A DNA stretch of 64,000 nucleotides from Halarcobacter anaerophilus (GCF_006459125.1 NZ_CP041070.1:930001-994000), one strand, 5' to 3'; positions 54,989 to 64,000 are shown, counted from the first letter of the stretch. Numbers and translations: made by a program. Notes: generated from the letters alone by a model not told the origin.

Positions 54989-56869
54989 ATGGAAAATAAA
55001 AATTTTTTAAAAGACTTAGCAGAAGTTTACGATTTCCTAGATTCTCAAAAGGAGAGTGTAAACAAATTAATCACTTATGTGGAAAATAAAGAATATGACA
55101 AGTTAACTTTAATCGATAAATTTGCAGAAACCTTGAATCTTGAAATGCAAGAGGATTTAAGACTTGCTCTTGTTACAAGAGTAGTAAATTTAAGAGATGA
55201 TTCTTTAGTTCAAGTTTTAAAAAAACTAGGTAAAAATGAAAATGAAATAATAGAACTTCAAGAAAAAGCTTACTGTTTTGTTCGTGATTTTTGGCATGAA
55301 AAACATAAAAATACAATAGATTATATAAAAACAAACAATCTTTTAACACCTTTTTATCAAGAAATTTTTGCAGGCGTTTACAATGTAGGACTTAAAATGT
55401 CATCTTGGCAGAGTGCTTGGACAAGACATATTATAAACGGTGTAAACAAAGAGCTTTTAGATATGTTTAACGGTGATGAAAACAAAGTATTTGAATACCT
55501 TGAAGAGAACTCTTTATTTGATATGGGACACAATAGTATAGTTGCGGATAGATCTTATTCAGCTTTGGTAAAAGATGAAAAAGGAAACTACTCTTCAAAA
55601 GCATACATTAAAGCTTTTAAAGAACAAACAACGGCTGTAGTTGACGCGTTGGAACATTTTGAAGAGAGATTAATAAATTTAGAAGATGAAATTTATGAAC
55701 AAAAATGGAATTATATCCTTTATATTCAATCTTTAATAAAAGCATTTAGTGAAACCAAAGAGCATAAATTGGTTGAAAGATGGGCAGATGTAGACAGAGC
55801 TTGGATGAAGATAAAATCTCCGGTTCAAATAGGTCACCCACTTGAATATTATGAAGATCATTTTAGAAAAGCAGTTGCTTTGGAGTGGGATATTAGACTT
55901 ACAAATCCCGAATTTACGCAAAATGATCACAGAGTAACAAAAATAAAATCAGCTTTTGAAAAGATTTTTGAAAGTTTAAAAGGTGAAAAAAAATATCAAG
56001 ATATATATAACTTTTCTTTAAAATCATTGGATAAAGTACAACTTTATATAGGAAGACCTGCGCTGTTTTTCGGTGCAGAATTCAACGGTCTGTTTTCAGC
56101 ACAAGTTGTACCAAATGATGAAATCGTTTCAAAAGAAGAGGGGAAAAAAATATTTGCATTTGCAGATGAAATTTTACAAACAAGTAGAGCAAAACCTTTT
56201 TTAAAACTTACTCAAGAGATTTTTGGACAAAAATTTTTAAGTGAAGACAGGACTTTTTTATTTAATGAACCCGAAGCCTGGCATCAAGTTTATGATATTA
56301 CGACTATTGGGCATGAGTATGGACACATTTTATGGTGTGATGCTGAAACAGAAGCTGTTATGAACAAAACAGGAAACTTTAAAAATATAGAAGAGTTTAA
56401 AGCAACAACAGGCGGACTTATCTCTTTTTTCCTTGATGATTCAAATGATGAAAGAGATTTGGAAAAACAAGTTTTAATGGACACGATAAAAAGAGCTGTA
56501 GGCTTAATAGCATGGATGGAAGTTGATGAGGTTCAACCTTATTATTGTGAAGGGCTTATTCATCTAACGGCTTTATTTGAAACTAAAATTTTGGATTGGG
56601 CAGATGAAGAGTTGATAATTGATATCTCATCTGTAAAATATGAAAATCTTAAACAATGGTATGTAAAAACATATACAGATTTGGCTAAACACTATTTGGA
56701 TAAAAAAGATGCAACACAGTTTTTAAACAGATTTGCAAAAAAAGATGAAAAATATTTTATGCCCATAAATCCAAAAATAAACTCTTTTGTAAAATACTAT
56801 TTTAAAAGATATCAAGAAATAGGGCAAGAATTAGATACAGTTGATTCAAAAGAGAATTATATAAAATAG
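54989..56869 (+). CDS. ciaB: CiaB family protein (invasion antigen B-like), zincin motif
   Basis: A 626-residue protein of the CiaB family, named for a Campylobacter jejuni protein linked to host-cell entry and widespread in non-pathogenic relatives. It has no signal peptide and no membrane segment. A HExxH motif, HEYGH (residues 442-446), sits in IGHEYGHILW. It is followed about 27 residues later by EEFKATTGG, where M3-like gluzincins place their third ligand. The helix-rich N-terminal half also recalls such peptidases. So it may be a cytosolic metallopeptidase. It is divergent from htpG and shares the CIRCE-containing region. Confidence 0.87.
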   Translation: MENKNFLKDLAEVYDFLDSQKESVNKLITYVENKEYDKLTLIDKFAETLNLEMQEDLRLALVTRVVNLRDDSLVQVLKKLGKNENEIIELQEKAYCFVRDFWHEKHKNTIDYIKTNNLLTPFYQEIFAGVYNVGLKMSSWQSAWTRHIINGVNKELLDMFNGDENKVFEYLEENSLFDMGHNSIVADRSYSALVKDEKGNYSSKAYIKAFKEQTTAVVDALEHFEERLINLEDEIYEQKWNYILYIQSLIKAFSETKEHKLVERWADVDRAWMKIKSPVQIGHPLEYYEDHFRKAVALEWDIRLTNPEFTQNDHRVTKIKSAFEKIFESLKGEKKYQDIYNFSLKSLDKVQLYIGRPALFFGAEFNGLFSAQVVPNDEIVSKEEGKKIFAFADEILQTSRAKPFLKLTQEIFGQKFLSEDRTFLFNEPEAWHQVYDITTIGHEYGHILWCDAETEAVMNKTGNFKNIEEFKATTGGLISFFLDDSNDERDLEKQVLMDTIKRAVGLIAWMEVDEVQPYYCEGLIHLTALFETKILDWADEELIIDISSVKYENLKQWYVKTYTDLAKHYLDKKDATQFLNRFAKKDEKYFMPINPKINSFVKYYFKRYQEIGQELDTVDSKENYIK

Positions 56870-56885
56870 AAACTATAAAGTTTCT
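56868..56885. terminator. Bidirectional terminator between ciaB and the peroxidase gene
   Basis: AGAAACT, a 4-base ATAA loop, then AGTTTCT and a T-rich tail. On the other side an ATAAAAT tract gives a U-run for the convergent gene. It overlaps the ciaB stop codon and lies three bases before the end of the convergent gene. Confidence 0.75.
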
Positions 56886-56888
56886 GTT

Positions 56889-57434
56889 TTATAGTAATGA
56901 TTTTATCTCTTCTTCAATCTCTTCGGGTTTTGTAATTGAACCGTATCTTTTTAAAATATTTCCTTTCTTATCAACTAAAAATTTTGTAAAATTCCATTTT
57001 ATAGCATCTATTCCAAGGGCTCCTGAAGCTTCACTTTTCAAATATTTATACAAAGGATCGGCATTTTGTCCATTTACATCAATTTTGGCAAACATATCAA
57101 ATTTGACCCCAAAAGTTAATTGACAGAACTCTTTTATCTCTTCATTTGTTCCAGGCTCTTGGTTTGCAAATTGATTAGAAGGAAAACCCAAAACCATAAA
57201 ATTTTTATCTTTGTATTTATCAAATAGTTTCTCCAATCCCTCATATTGTTTTGTAAATCCACATTTGCTGGCAACATTTACTATTAGAAGAACTTTACCT
57301 TTGTATTTTGATAAAGAGACTTCATTTCCATCAATATCTTTAACGCTAAAATCATAAATACTCATCGAATAATCCTTTGCATAGATAGTTGTAATCAATA
57401 AAACGAAAACTAACAAAACTTTTTTTAATACCAT
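56889..57434 (-). CDS. Periplasmic glutathione peroxidase-like thiol peroxidase
   Basis: A 181-residue peroxidase with a signal peptide (cleavage near Ala19), so it detoxifies peroxides in the periplasm. The catalytic tetrad of the family is complete: Cys58 (NVASKCGFT), Gln88 (FPSNQF), and Trp147-Asn148 (IKWNFTKF). Cys replaces selenocysteine, as usual in bacteria. Such enzymes generally use thioredoxin-like donors rather than glutathione. Single gene, convergent with ciaB. Confidence 0.94.
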   Translation of the reverse strand: MVLKKVLLVFVLLITTIYAKDYSMSIYDFSVKDIDGNEVSLSKYKGKVLLIVNVASKCGFTKQYEGLEKLFDKYKDKNFMVLGFPSNQFANQEPGTNEEIKEFCQLTFGVKFDMFAKIDVNGQNADPLYKYLKSEASGALGIDAIKWNFTKFLVDKKGNILKRYGSITKPEEIEEEIKSLL

Positions 57435-57498
57435 ATTTTAATCCTTTTATATTATTGTATTATAAAAACTTTTATTTGTGTATAGAGTTTTATTTATT

Positions 57499-58317
57499 TT
57501 ATAATCCTAAGTCACCTTTATATTTTATAGGAAATTCATCTGAGTTTAGTTGAAGTTCATATCCTTTTTTTATGATTTCATTTGGGATTTTCCAATCTTT
57601 TTTTAATAAATTCATAACTGATCGGTAACTAAACTTATTTCCTATTAAAGCTATAGCATAAGCAGAAGCTTTGATATCATTATGTAAATCTTCATGGTAA
57701 AAAAGAGCTATATTATTAAAAGCTGTATAATTTTTTTCTTTTACTGCTTTTAAATACCATTGTTCTGCTTCTTTATAATCTTTTAATTTCTCATTATAGA
57801 CAAACCCTAAGTTATTCATTGCATTTACATAACCTTTATTTGCAGATAATTTATAATATTCTATTGCTTTATCATATTTTTGTGTATCTTCATATATAGT
57901 CCCAAGCATAAATAATGCTTCTTTATTGCTTTTTTGTATGATTGAGTTATTACACCATTTGATAGCTTTATCATATTGTTTCATCTCTTGAAGTACATAA
58001 CACGCATAAGCAGAATTATCTGCTGTTGGTTTCATTGAGTTTGAGTATTCAAACCACTCTAAAGCTTTTTGATAATCTTGTAGTTTATTTGCATAAGCAT
58101 AACCTATTTGGGTTGCTGGGATTGGGTCATATTTAGCTTTGTGCCATAGACTGAGTTTAAAATATTTATTTATATGATTTTCTTCAACTTTTGGCATAGG
58201 TAAAGTAAATTTATATTGTACTTCTTGCGTTTGGGTTTTTTGTGAGCCTTTATCCTCACAAGCGCTAAAACTAATAATAAATATAAATAATAGTATTTTA
58301 GTTAATATTTGTATCAT
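57499..58317 (-). CDS. Sel1/TPR lipoprotein, candidate immunity protein
   Basis: A 272-residue lipoprotein (signal peptide to IISFSAC, Cys20) composed of Sel1/TPR-type repeats. Examples are KALEWFEYSNSMKPTADNSA, KAIEYYKLSANKGYVNAMNN and EAEQWYLKAVKEKNYTAFNN. Its start overlaps the stop of the large PAAR-like effector gene by 4 bases. Periplasmic or membrane-anchored proteins encoded immediately after T6SS effectors are typically immunity proteins, so that is the preferred reading. It is inference from position. Confidence 0.8.
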   Translation of the reverse strand: MIQILTKILLFIFIISFSACEDKGSQKTQTQEVQYKFTLPMPKVEENHINKYFKLSLWHKAKYDPIPATQIGYAYANKLQDYQKALEWFEYSNSMKPTADNSAYACYVLQEMKQYDKAIKWCNNSIIQKSNKEALFMLGTIYEDTQKYDKAIEYYKLSANKGYVNAMNNLGFVYNEKLKDYKEAEQWYLKAVKEKNYTAFNNIALFYHEDLHNDIKASAYAIALIGNKFSYRSVMNLLKKDWKIPNEIIKKGYELQLNSDEFPIKYKGDLGL

Positions 58318-61300
58318 TTCATTTTTCCTTCTATAAATTGTTTATCTTCAGGGGTAAAGCTAATTTGCTCTATATCATTTATTCTCATAATATAGTTTTC
58401 ACTTACTCCTCTATCTATGTCTATTTTATATTTAGCATTGACTAATGAACTTAAAACTATCACATACATTTTAAAATTTGCACTATGAGCAGATTGTCCA
58501 AATTGTCTATTTTGATAATAAGGGGCTTCATTAGGGAAAAGGTTGAAAATAGAGTGACTATCTCCGCCTTCTAAAGAAGTGACACTAATATCCAAGTATT
58601 CACTTCCTTGATATGGAGAATAAAAGAATTGAAATTTTTCATCATCAGATAAATTTTGGGGAATCCCTACAGCATGTTCTACATTAAACCCTCTTTCAAT
58701 CCCTGCAATAACTGTTCTTCTATTTGTTATTTTATAATCTACTTTTTGTAAAGTGATTCCATAAATAGCAGTTTTAAAAAAACTTATCTCATTTTCTAAA
58801 GCTGTATCGAAAAATATTTCATTGGTTTTATAGTTTTGACCTATGAAATTTACAAGAGTTTTTGGAGATTTAAATCCTTGGGATTCTATAGCTTTTAGTT
58901 TAGCATTGTGATTGGTTGCCTCTAAAAGATAATATGCTTTGTAATCATTATGATCACTATAATGTTCTATTATCGAATGTATTAAAAAAGCTCCTGGAGA
59001 GGTATATTTATACCAGTCATTTGACATAGTCTTATAAAACAATGATTTATACAAATACTTCTCAATATCACTATCAATAACGATATGTCCAAAGAAATAC
59101 CAAAGTAATTCTAAGATAATAAGTAATATAAAACCAATAATAGTTGCACTTAATAGCAAAGAAACACTTAGCATGGTTTTCATAGCAGAAACAACACTCG
59201 CATCATAATCTTCATCACTAAAATAGGATAATGTATTATAAGTTCCTGAGATAATGACCAAAGGAATACCTACAGCATTAATCATTTTTGAGCTACTTTT
59301 TACTATGGATTGGAATTTGTTATGTTGTAGAATCTTTTGCATAATCGATTCTACTGCATTACCTTGTTTATTTTTAAATTGAGTTATAAGAGTATCTACT
59401 GAAATTTTGACAATATTCACTACATCTCCTACTGCTCCCATGCTATTACCAAAGTTTTTATCTTTTCTATAAATAAAATATCCCAATCCTACCATAGACA
59501 TTAGCATACTAGCACTTTGCATTTGTACTTTGGCTGTAGTTAGGTTTTTAATTGTTTGGTCTAGCTTGTCTAAATCAATATGTGGGATTTTTTGTAATCT
59601 AATTGATTCTTTATTTTTTTTAATTTCATCCAATATATCAATAATATTCCCACTAATACCATTAGCTAAGGCAATGACTCCCATAAACTCTTCCATCCTA
59701 TCTTTACTTTTAAAAGTTGGGTCAAAGAGCATATCATTGATATTATCTAGTTTGATTTTATTTTTAGCAGGAACTTCTTTTTTATATCTGTCTATAAAGC
59801 TTTGAGCTTTACTTTGCAAAGCTCCACCTTGCAAATAGGCATTCATTAGATGATACAATTGCATCTCTAAGTATGCTGTAGATATACCATATTGAGTGAA
59901 GATAATATCTTTTTTATCGTCACTTAATTTTTTTCTTTTTTCTGTTGTATGGATCATAAAGTTATATATATGAGTTAATTCACTATTAAAAGGGCTTGTT
60001 TCATTTCCTTCTTGTTCAATAAGAATTCTAGGAGCACTTAATAAATGCATGATATTCATATTACTTACAGTATATACCAAATCATCAGAATACTCTATGC
60101 TTTGATAGATTTTCAAAAGGGAAGCCAGTTTATTATCTTTGAGTTTACTAAGAATTGCAGGCAGGAGACTTTTTGGTGTAGCTACACCACTGTCTTTATA
60201 CAATGAAGTTGTTGGGGTATAAATAAACTTTGAAGAAAGATTTACTTTGCCACCATTGGCTTCATAGGATTTTATTTTATGCATGTTATTAAGATTTTCA
60301 AATTCTTCTAAAAACTTATCTTCTTTGGTTAAAATTGCGTTATAGCTTTGTTTTTGTTTTTCCACAACATTTTTTATATCTCGTATATTATTGCTTCCTA
60401 TATTTGGTAGAGGCTGCATTAACTTTAGATGAATATAAAACTCTTCTCTTAATTTATAAAGCGTATCATAATTTTTTGAAGCTTTGAGTTGCTCTTCATA
60501 TTTATTACTAAAAAATATTGCAAACATCACATACCCTGCAACCAATCTTGCATCTTCTTGAATAGTAGTAAATTCTGAGTCTGACCCATAAAATTCAAGA
60601 GTTTTAAAGCCTTGTCGACTCATTTTAGGTTTTTGAAACTTTTGGGCATATTTGTTATAATAGGCATATCTATAATTATAATCAAGCATAGTACCATTAA
60701 AAGTAACGCCACTATTAGCAATCATAAGTTTATCCATCACAAAGTCTTGTTTTACTGCATTTGCAGCTAATGTTTTATTAAAAATGGTTTTATTCAAATA
60801 CGCAGTTTCTTGCATATATGCTTTGGCTATTTTCATAGTTTCTTTATCTAAAAACTCAGCTAAGTTTGGCTTACTAAACAACAAATCCACAAATGTTTTA
60901 TCTGTATAAAGTAGTAAAATTAATCTTGCATACATATTGGAAAGTTTGGCTGCATCTGATTGTTGTTTTTCATCTATATGAAATAAATCCACCAAATTAG
61001 CCACAGTATAACCATACGTATTCTTTTTCTTTATATCATCAAAGATTTTTTTATTATGACTAAAGGCTAACTTATAGTTTGTATAATACTCTTCATATAA
61101 ATCTTCAATTTCTCCTATAATATCTTCTAAAAAGCCTACTATGATATTTGAATTTTTTTCTCCATTTTTAGGAGTTTGGGCATTTAGGAGTTTTTGTTCA
61201 ATTTCATTCTTATCTATACTATCAATATCTTTTATATAGATCCCATTTTTTTTACCTAATGTTTTTGGATTTATTTCTAATTTTGGAAGTTTTTGTATAT

Positions 61301-62048
61301 CATCTATATTATTCAATTTGAAATTACTATAATAAATTTGATATTTTGTATCCTCTTCTAAAGGGATAAATTTTCTTAAAACTTCATTTTTTGTATCATG
61401 ATAATATATATCTTTTACTCTTTCAGCATTTATTCCACCGCTGTTATATATTTTGTATTCTATATACTCATTGTTTTTTACTAAATATACAAAAGCTAAA
61501 GTATGAGAATAGATATTATCAAAATCACTCTCTTTTTGATTATTCACATAGGTTTCATCTGCTTTTCTAAAGGCTCTCGATGGGCGTATTGGTTTATATA
61601 TCTCTCCTGATTTTCTTAAAAGATAAAGCTCATATTTTGTTTTTACCTCTTCTTCTATTTTAATATTTTCTTCTTTTAAAGCCTTTTCTTCTGCAACAAC
61701 ATCTTGATTTTCTAAGCTTGGAATAGATGAAATTTTTGAAGTCCCCTGTCCAGGATTCTTTAGTATTACAGCTCTTCCTTTATCTGTTTTAAATCCATCT
61801 GTTCTTAGAAGATAGGTTAAACCGCTTGCAGATACATTTACTTCTGTTCCTGCTGTTGAGATACTAGCTACTTTGGTACAAGGATTTATACTTCTGGGAC
61901 AAGAAACGGGGGCTCCTAATATATCTTTTAGGTATAAAGGTTTTTTACCTGCAATTTTTAGATTCGGTACAGTTGAAGTTAGAGTTACTTTCCCTCCACA
62001 CGCACAAGTTATTACTGCTTCTTCTATTACATTATATTCATTACCCAT
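58314..62048 (-). CDS. Putative type VI secretion effector: PAAR-like N-terminus, membrane helices
   Basis: A 1244-residue protein. Residues ~10-115 resemble PAAR-like (DUF4280-type) spike tips: ITCACGGKVTLTSTVPN, then DILGAPVSCPRSINPCTKV, then GRAVILKNPGQG, with four Cys. A long helical region of no known family follows. Hydrophobic helices lie at ~845-861, ~915-935 and ~955-988 (the last very strong). About 250 residues of beta-rich C-terminus end the protein. The layout recalls VasX/BTH_I2691-type pore-forming effectors, but I see no clear sequence match. It lies beside tssA and tssB and has a coupled lipoprotein gene downstream. The start ATG 62048 has a weak ribosome binding site. Confidence 0.8.
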   Translation of the reverse strand: MGNEYNVIEEAVITCACGGKVTLTSTVPNLKIAGKKPLYLKDILGAPVSCPRSINPCTKVASISTAGTEVNVSASGLTYLLRTDGFKTDKGRAVILKNPGQGTSKISSIPSLENQDVVAEEKALKEENIKIEEEVKTKYELYLLRKSGEIYKPIRPSRAFRKADETYVNNQKESDFDNIYSHTLAFVYLVKNNEYIEYKIYNSGGINAERVKDIYYHDTKNEVLRKFIPLEEDTKYQIYYSNFKLNNIDDIQKLPKLEINPKTLGKKNGIYIKDIDSIDKNEIEQKLLNAQTPKNGEKNSNIIVGFLEDIIGEIEDLYEEYYTNYKLAFSHNKKIFDDIKKKNTYGYTVANLVDLFHIDEKQQSDAAKLSNMYARLILLLYTDKTFVDLLFSKPNLAEFLDKETMKIAKAYMQETAYLNKTIFNKTLAANAVKQDFVMDKLMIANSGVTFNGTMLDYNYRYAYYNKYAQKFQKPKMSRQGFKTLEFYGSDSEFTTIQEDARLVAGYVMFAIFFSNKYEEQLKASKNYDTLYKLREEFYIHLKLMQPLPNIGSNNIRDIKNVVEKQKQSYNAILTKEDKFLEEFENLNNMHKIKSYEANGGKVNLSSKFIYTPTTSLYKDSGVATPKSLLPAILSKLKDNKLASLLKIYQSIEYSDDLVYTVSNMNIMHLLSAPRILIEQEGNETSPFNSELTHIYNFMIHTTEKRKKLSDDKKDIIFTQYGISTAYLEMQLYHLMNAYLQGGALQSKAQSFIDRYKKEVPAKNKIKLDNINDMLFDPTFKSKDRMEEFMGVIALANGISGNIIDILDEIKKNKESIRLQKIPHIDLDKLDQTIKNLTTAKVQMQSASMLMSMVGLGYFIYRKDKNFGNSMGAVGDVVNIVKISVDTLITQFKNKQGNAVESIMQKILQHNKFQSIVKSSSKMINAVGIPLVIISGTYNTLSYFSDEDYDASVVSAMKTMLSVSLLLSATIIGFILLIILELLWYFFGHIVIDSDIEKYLYKSLFYKTMSNDWYKYTSPGAFLIHSIIEHYSDHNDYKAYYLLEATNHNAKLKAIESQGFKSPKTLVNFIGQNYKTNEIFFDTALENEISFFKTAIYGITLQKVDYKITNRRTVIAGIERGFNVEHAVGIPQNLSDDEKFQFFYSPYQGSEYLDISVTSLEGGDSHSIFNLFPNEAPYYQNRQFGQSAHSANFKMYVIVLSSLVNAKYKIDIDRGVSENYIMRINDIEQISFTPEDKQFIEGKMK

Positions 62049-62171
62049 TCTTTTAGTCCCAAAAAAATTTTGCTTATATTACATAAAAATAATTTAAATA
62101 TAGATAATATTTATTAAAATATATAAATAATTTAATTATTGAACTTAAAATAAGTTTAATTTAGATTTTAA

Positions 62172-62194
62172 AATAAATATTATTAATATTTATT
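62172..62194. promoter_or_regulatory. 23-bp palindrome in the T6SS divergent region
   Basis: AATAAATATTA and TAATATTTATT are perfect 11-bp arms around one base. It lies in the very AT-rich, gene-free stretch 62049-62273 between the effector gene and tssA. It could be an operator or a nucleoid-protein (H-NS-like) target. Its A/T-only content makes chance formation possible. Confidence 0.4.
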
Positions 62195-62273
62195 GATAAT
62201 AAATTTATATATTTTAAAGTTTTATATGGTTAAAATTCACAATTAAATTAATAATTGCAAAGGTTTTTTTATT

Positions 62274-63788
62274 TTGAGTGAGTTGATTTTAAGAGAATTT
62301 GAATCTACGCAAAAGTATGGAATTGACTGTAGATATGAAGATTTATACCTTCTTATTGAGCAAGAAGTAGATAAAGATTATAGTGTAACACAAGAGTCAA
62401 GTGATTGGAACTATATATATAAAAATACTCAAGAACTATTAGAAAATAAAACAAAAGATTTAAAATTGGCTTCTTGGTGGCTTTTTTCATCATGGAAAAA
62501 TAATCTATGGGAAGGTTTAGATGACAATTTAACTTTTTATATATCATTTATAGAGAAGTTTAAACAAGAATTGTTTCCTAAGTCTTTAAAGGCAAAAAGT
62601 AATATTTTTCTTTGGTTGGAAACTTCATTGACAAATGAAATAATTAATAATGAAACCAATAAAAAATTGCTAATAAAACCTTCATCTTTTTATGAATTGT
62701 TTGTTCAATTGGATTTAGTAATAAAAAAATCTTTTGAAAGTAATGATAACAAATTTAGGAAGATAATATCTTTTTTGAAGCCTTTTTTTGATGAAGAACA
62801 AAAAAAAGAAGAAGAGAATAAACTTGAAGCAAAAGTAGAAAAAGTAGAGAAAAAAAGTGAAAATAAAGTTGAACTTTCTGTTGATAGATTAACTGAAGTT
62901 TCTTCTGATTCTGATGCAATAAAAGTTTTAAATAATATTAAAAAAAGCTCTTCATTATTAGCTTCTTATTATAGAAAAAAAGATTTTACAGATTTAAGAG
63001 CATTACGAATCTCAACTTTCCTTTCATGGTTGGAAACAGATGGATTGCCTTATGCAAATGGCAAAAAAACTCTTCTTTATCCTCCTGCTGAACTGGAACT
63101 AGATGAGCTTACTTCGCTATATGAAGATGAAAAGTTTGAAGAAGCATTATGTTTGACACAAGAAATAATAGAAGTATCTCCATTTTGGATTGACGGACAT
63201 TTTTTTCTTTATAATATTTTTGAAAAAACAAATAATAAAAAAATATCAAATGAAGTAAAAAATACTATTCTAAGTTTTCTAAAAACAAATAGTGGAATTT
63301 TAGATTTCTTTTTTAACGATGATACTCCTTTTGCATCAAACAGAGTTAAAAAATGGTTAAAAGATGAGTTAAATAAAAATGATGAAAATGATAATTTAAA
63401 AGAAGAAAGCAATAGTTCTGATCAAATTATAGAGTCGATTTATGAACTTGCAAATAACGGAAAAATAAAAGAAGCAATGCAAGAAGTTGCAAAACAATAT
63501 GAAAGTTCTGCAAGCATTGAAGAAAAGTTTAATTGGAGGTTATATCATGCGCAGCTTGCAGTTGAATTTAACAAAAAGGATATTGCATTAGCATTATTGG
63601 AAGATTTACAAAAAGATATAGATAGATTTAATTTAGATGATTGGAATCCAAAACTCGTATCAAAGGTCTACTCTTTGATTTTAAACTCATTTACGAATAT
63701 AGATATCCAAAATGATAAATTAGAACAAATTTATAAAAGACTTTGCAAAACTGATATAAATAGTGCTTTTGAAATAGAATTAAATTAG
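62274..63788 (+). CDS. tssA: Type VI secretion system protein TssA
   Basis: A 504-residue T6SS sheath-assembly cap/baseplate protein. The N-terminal ImpA-type domain spans residues ~10-125, with EDLYLLIEQEVDKDY and DLKLASWWLFSSWKNNLWEG. An acidic/Lys-rich linker at ~175-205 leads to the C-terminal VasJ-type domain. The start is TTG 62274 (MSELILREFE). It is followed 8 bases later by tssB, consistent with the start of the main T6SS operon running off the right edge. Confidence 0.9.
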   Translation: MSELILREFESTQKYGIDCRYEDLYLLIEQEVDKDYSVTQESSDWNYIYKNTQELLENKTKDLKLASWWLFSSWKNNLWEGLDDNLTFYISFIEKFKQELFPKSLKAKSNIFLWLETSLTNEIINNETNKKLLIKPSSFYELFVQLDLVIKKSFESNDNKFRKIISFLKPFFDEEQKKEEENKLEAKVEKVEKKSENKVELSVDRLTEVSSDSDAIKVLNNIKKSSSLLASYYRKKDFTDLRALRISTFLSWLETDGLPYANGKKTLLYPPAELELDELTSLYEDEKFEEALCLTQEIIEVSPFWIDGHFFLYNIFEKTNNKKISNEVKNTILSFLKTNSGILDFFFNDDTPFASNRVKKWLKDELNKNDENDNLKEESNSSDQIIESIYELANNGKIKEAMQEVAKQYESSASIEEKFNWRLYHAQLAVEFNKKDIALALLEDLQKDIDRFNLDDWNPKLVSKVYSLILNSFTNIDIQNDKLEQIYKRLCKTDINSAFEIELN

Positions 63789-63796
63789 GAGAAAAA

Positions 63797-64000
63797 ATGG
63801 AAAAACAATCAGAATCACCAAAAGAGAGAATTAACGTCACGTATAAACCTGCAACGGGAGATGCTTTAGAAGATGTAGAGATACCTTATAAATTGACAAT
63901 CTTAGGGGAATATAATCCAAATGAGGAAAAAGTTCCCGTAGAAGAAAAAAGAGCAGTTAAAATTGATAAAAGTAACTTTAATGATGTTTTAAAAGCTCAA
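63797..64000 (+). CDS. tssB: Type VI secretion sheath protein TssB (5' part)
   Basis: The first 68 codons of the small contractile-sheath subunit (VipA/ImpB). The start MEKQSESPKERINVTYKPAT and the later KIDKSNFNDVL are hallmarks of TssB. A ribosome binding site TAGGAG precedes ATG 63797. The frame is open to the window edge; TssC is expected next. Confidence 0.94.
   Translation, partial: MEKQSESPKERINVTYKPATGDALEDVEIPYKLTILGEYNPNEEKVPVEEKRAVKIDKSNFNDVLKAQ

Noticed and set aside
1-64000. CRISPR array, rRNA, tRNA or prophage
   Set aside because: No regularly spaced direct repeats, no rRNA-like sequence, no cloverleaf candidates in the gaps, and no phage structural genes were found by eye.

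Overview
This window is AT-rich (A/T-dominated third positions, TATAAT-type -10 boxes, many TTG starts). It carries a complete S10/spc-type ribosomal block without rpmD, a CiaB-family gene, and many signalling proteins (GGDEF, HD-GYP, CheW, SpoIIE, SiaB/SiaC). Together these point to a Campylobacterota chromosome, most likely Arcobacteraceae (Arcobacter and relatives). This is judged from protein resemblance and gene order, not from a database search.

Layout. 1-271 is the 5' part of an unknown minus-strand gene, followed by a secreted RNase T2. 1249-11990 is one plus-strand operon (rpsJ to infA, including secY and map), with a clear promoter, a structured leader and a terminator. 12031-18089 holds a diguanylate cyclase, a small HTH protein facing a cluster of TTGTACAA sites, a divergent family-4 uracil-DNA glycosylase, a lipoprotein, aspS and a ZnuA-like protein without the usual metal ligands. 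18291-28197 holds a soluble Cache-Cache-CheW protein, a YgiQ radical SAM protein, a periplasmic thioredoxin with a partner, adk-cinA, a 2OG-Fe(II) oxygenase, and zntB-mgtE. 28206-31724 is a minus-strand uvrC-alr-Sel1 operon. At 31825 is an HMCES/YedK-like gene whose catalytic Cys2 is replaced by Pro.

32497-39606 is the most interesting block: a divergent signalling module. The minus-strand operon encodes a periplasmic solute-binding protein, a membrane sensor with two solute-binding domains, two PAS domains and a SpoIIE phosphatase, and a soluble histidine kinase. The plus-strand operon encodes SiaB-type kinase, SiaC-type phosphoprotein and an HD-GYP phosphodiesterase. In Pseudomonas, SiaA/SiaB/SiaC control a diguanylate cyclase (SiaD); here the output enzyme beside SiaC would degrade c-di-GMP. 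The histidine kinase and the HD-GYP protein share a short helical motif, which may be a common SiaC docking site. An IS256-family element with intact ends and an 8-bp target duplication has inserted exactly at the stop codon of the HD-GYP gene.

40947-51462 holds a tandem pair of paralogous unknown proteins, a His-rich NifX-like protein, TPR and GNAT proteins, a MarR-controlled aromatic-compound efflux operon (TolC/FUSC/DUF1656/HlyD), a LysR regulator with a TauE permease, and a DUF6172 protein. 51480-57434 holds a stand-alone RelA/SpoT-domain protein, then htpG and ciaB divergent around a near-perfect CIRCE (HrcA) operator, then a periplasmic glutathione peroxidase. 57499-64000 is the edge of a type VI secretion locus: a large PAAR-like effector with membrane helices, an overlapping lipoprotein gene (candidate immunity), and divergently tssA and the start of tssB. 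No tRNA, rRNA or CRISPR was seen, and no gene-free stretch exceeds about 300 bases.
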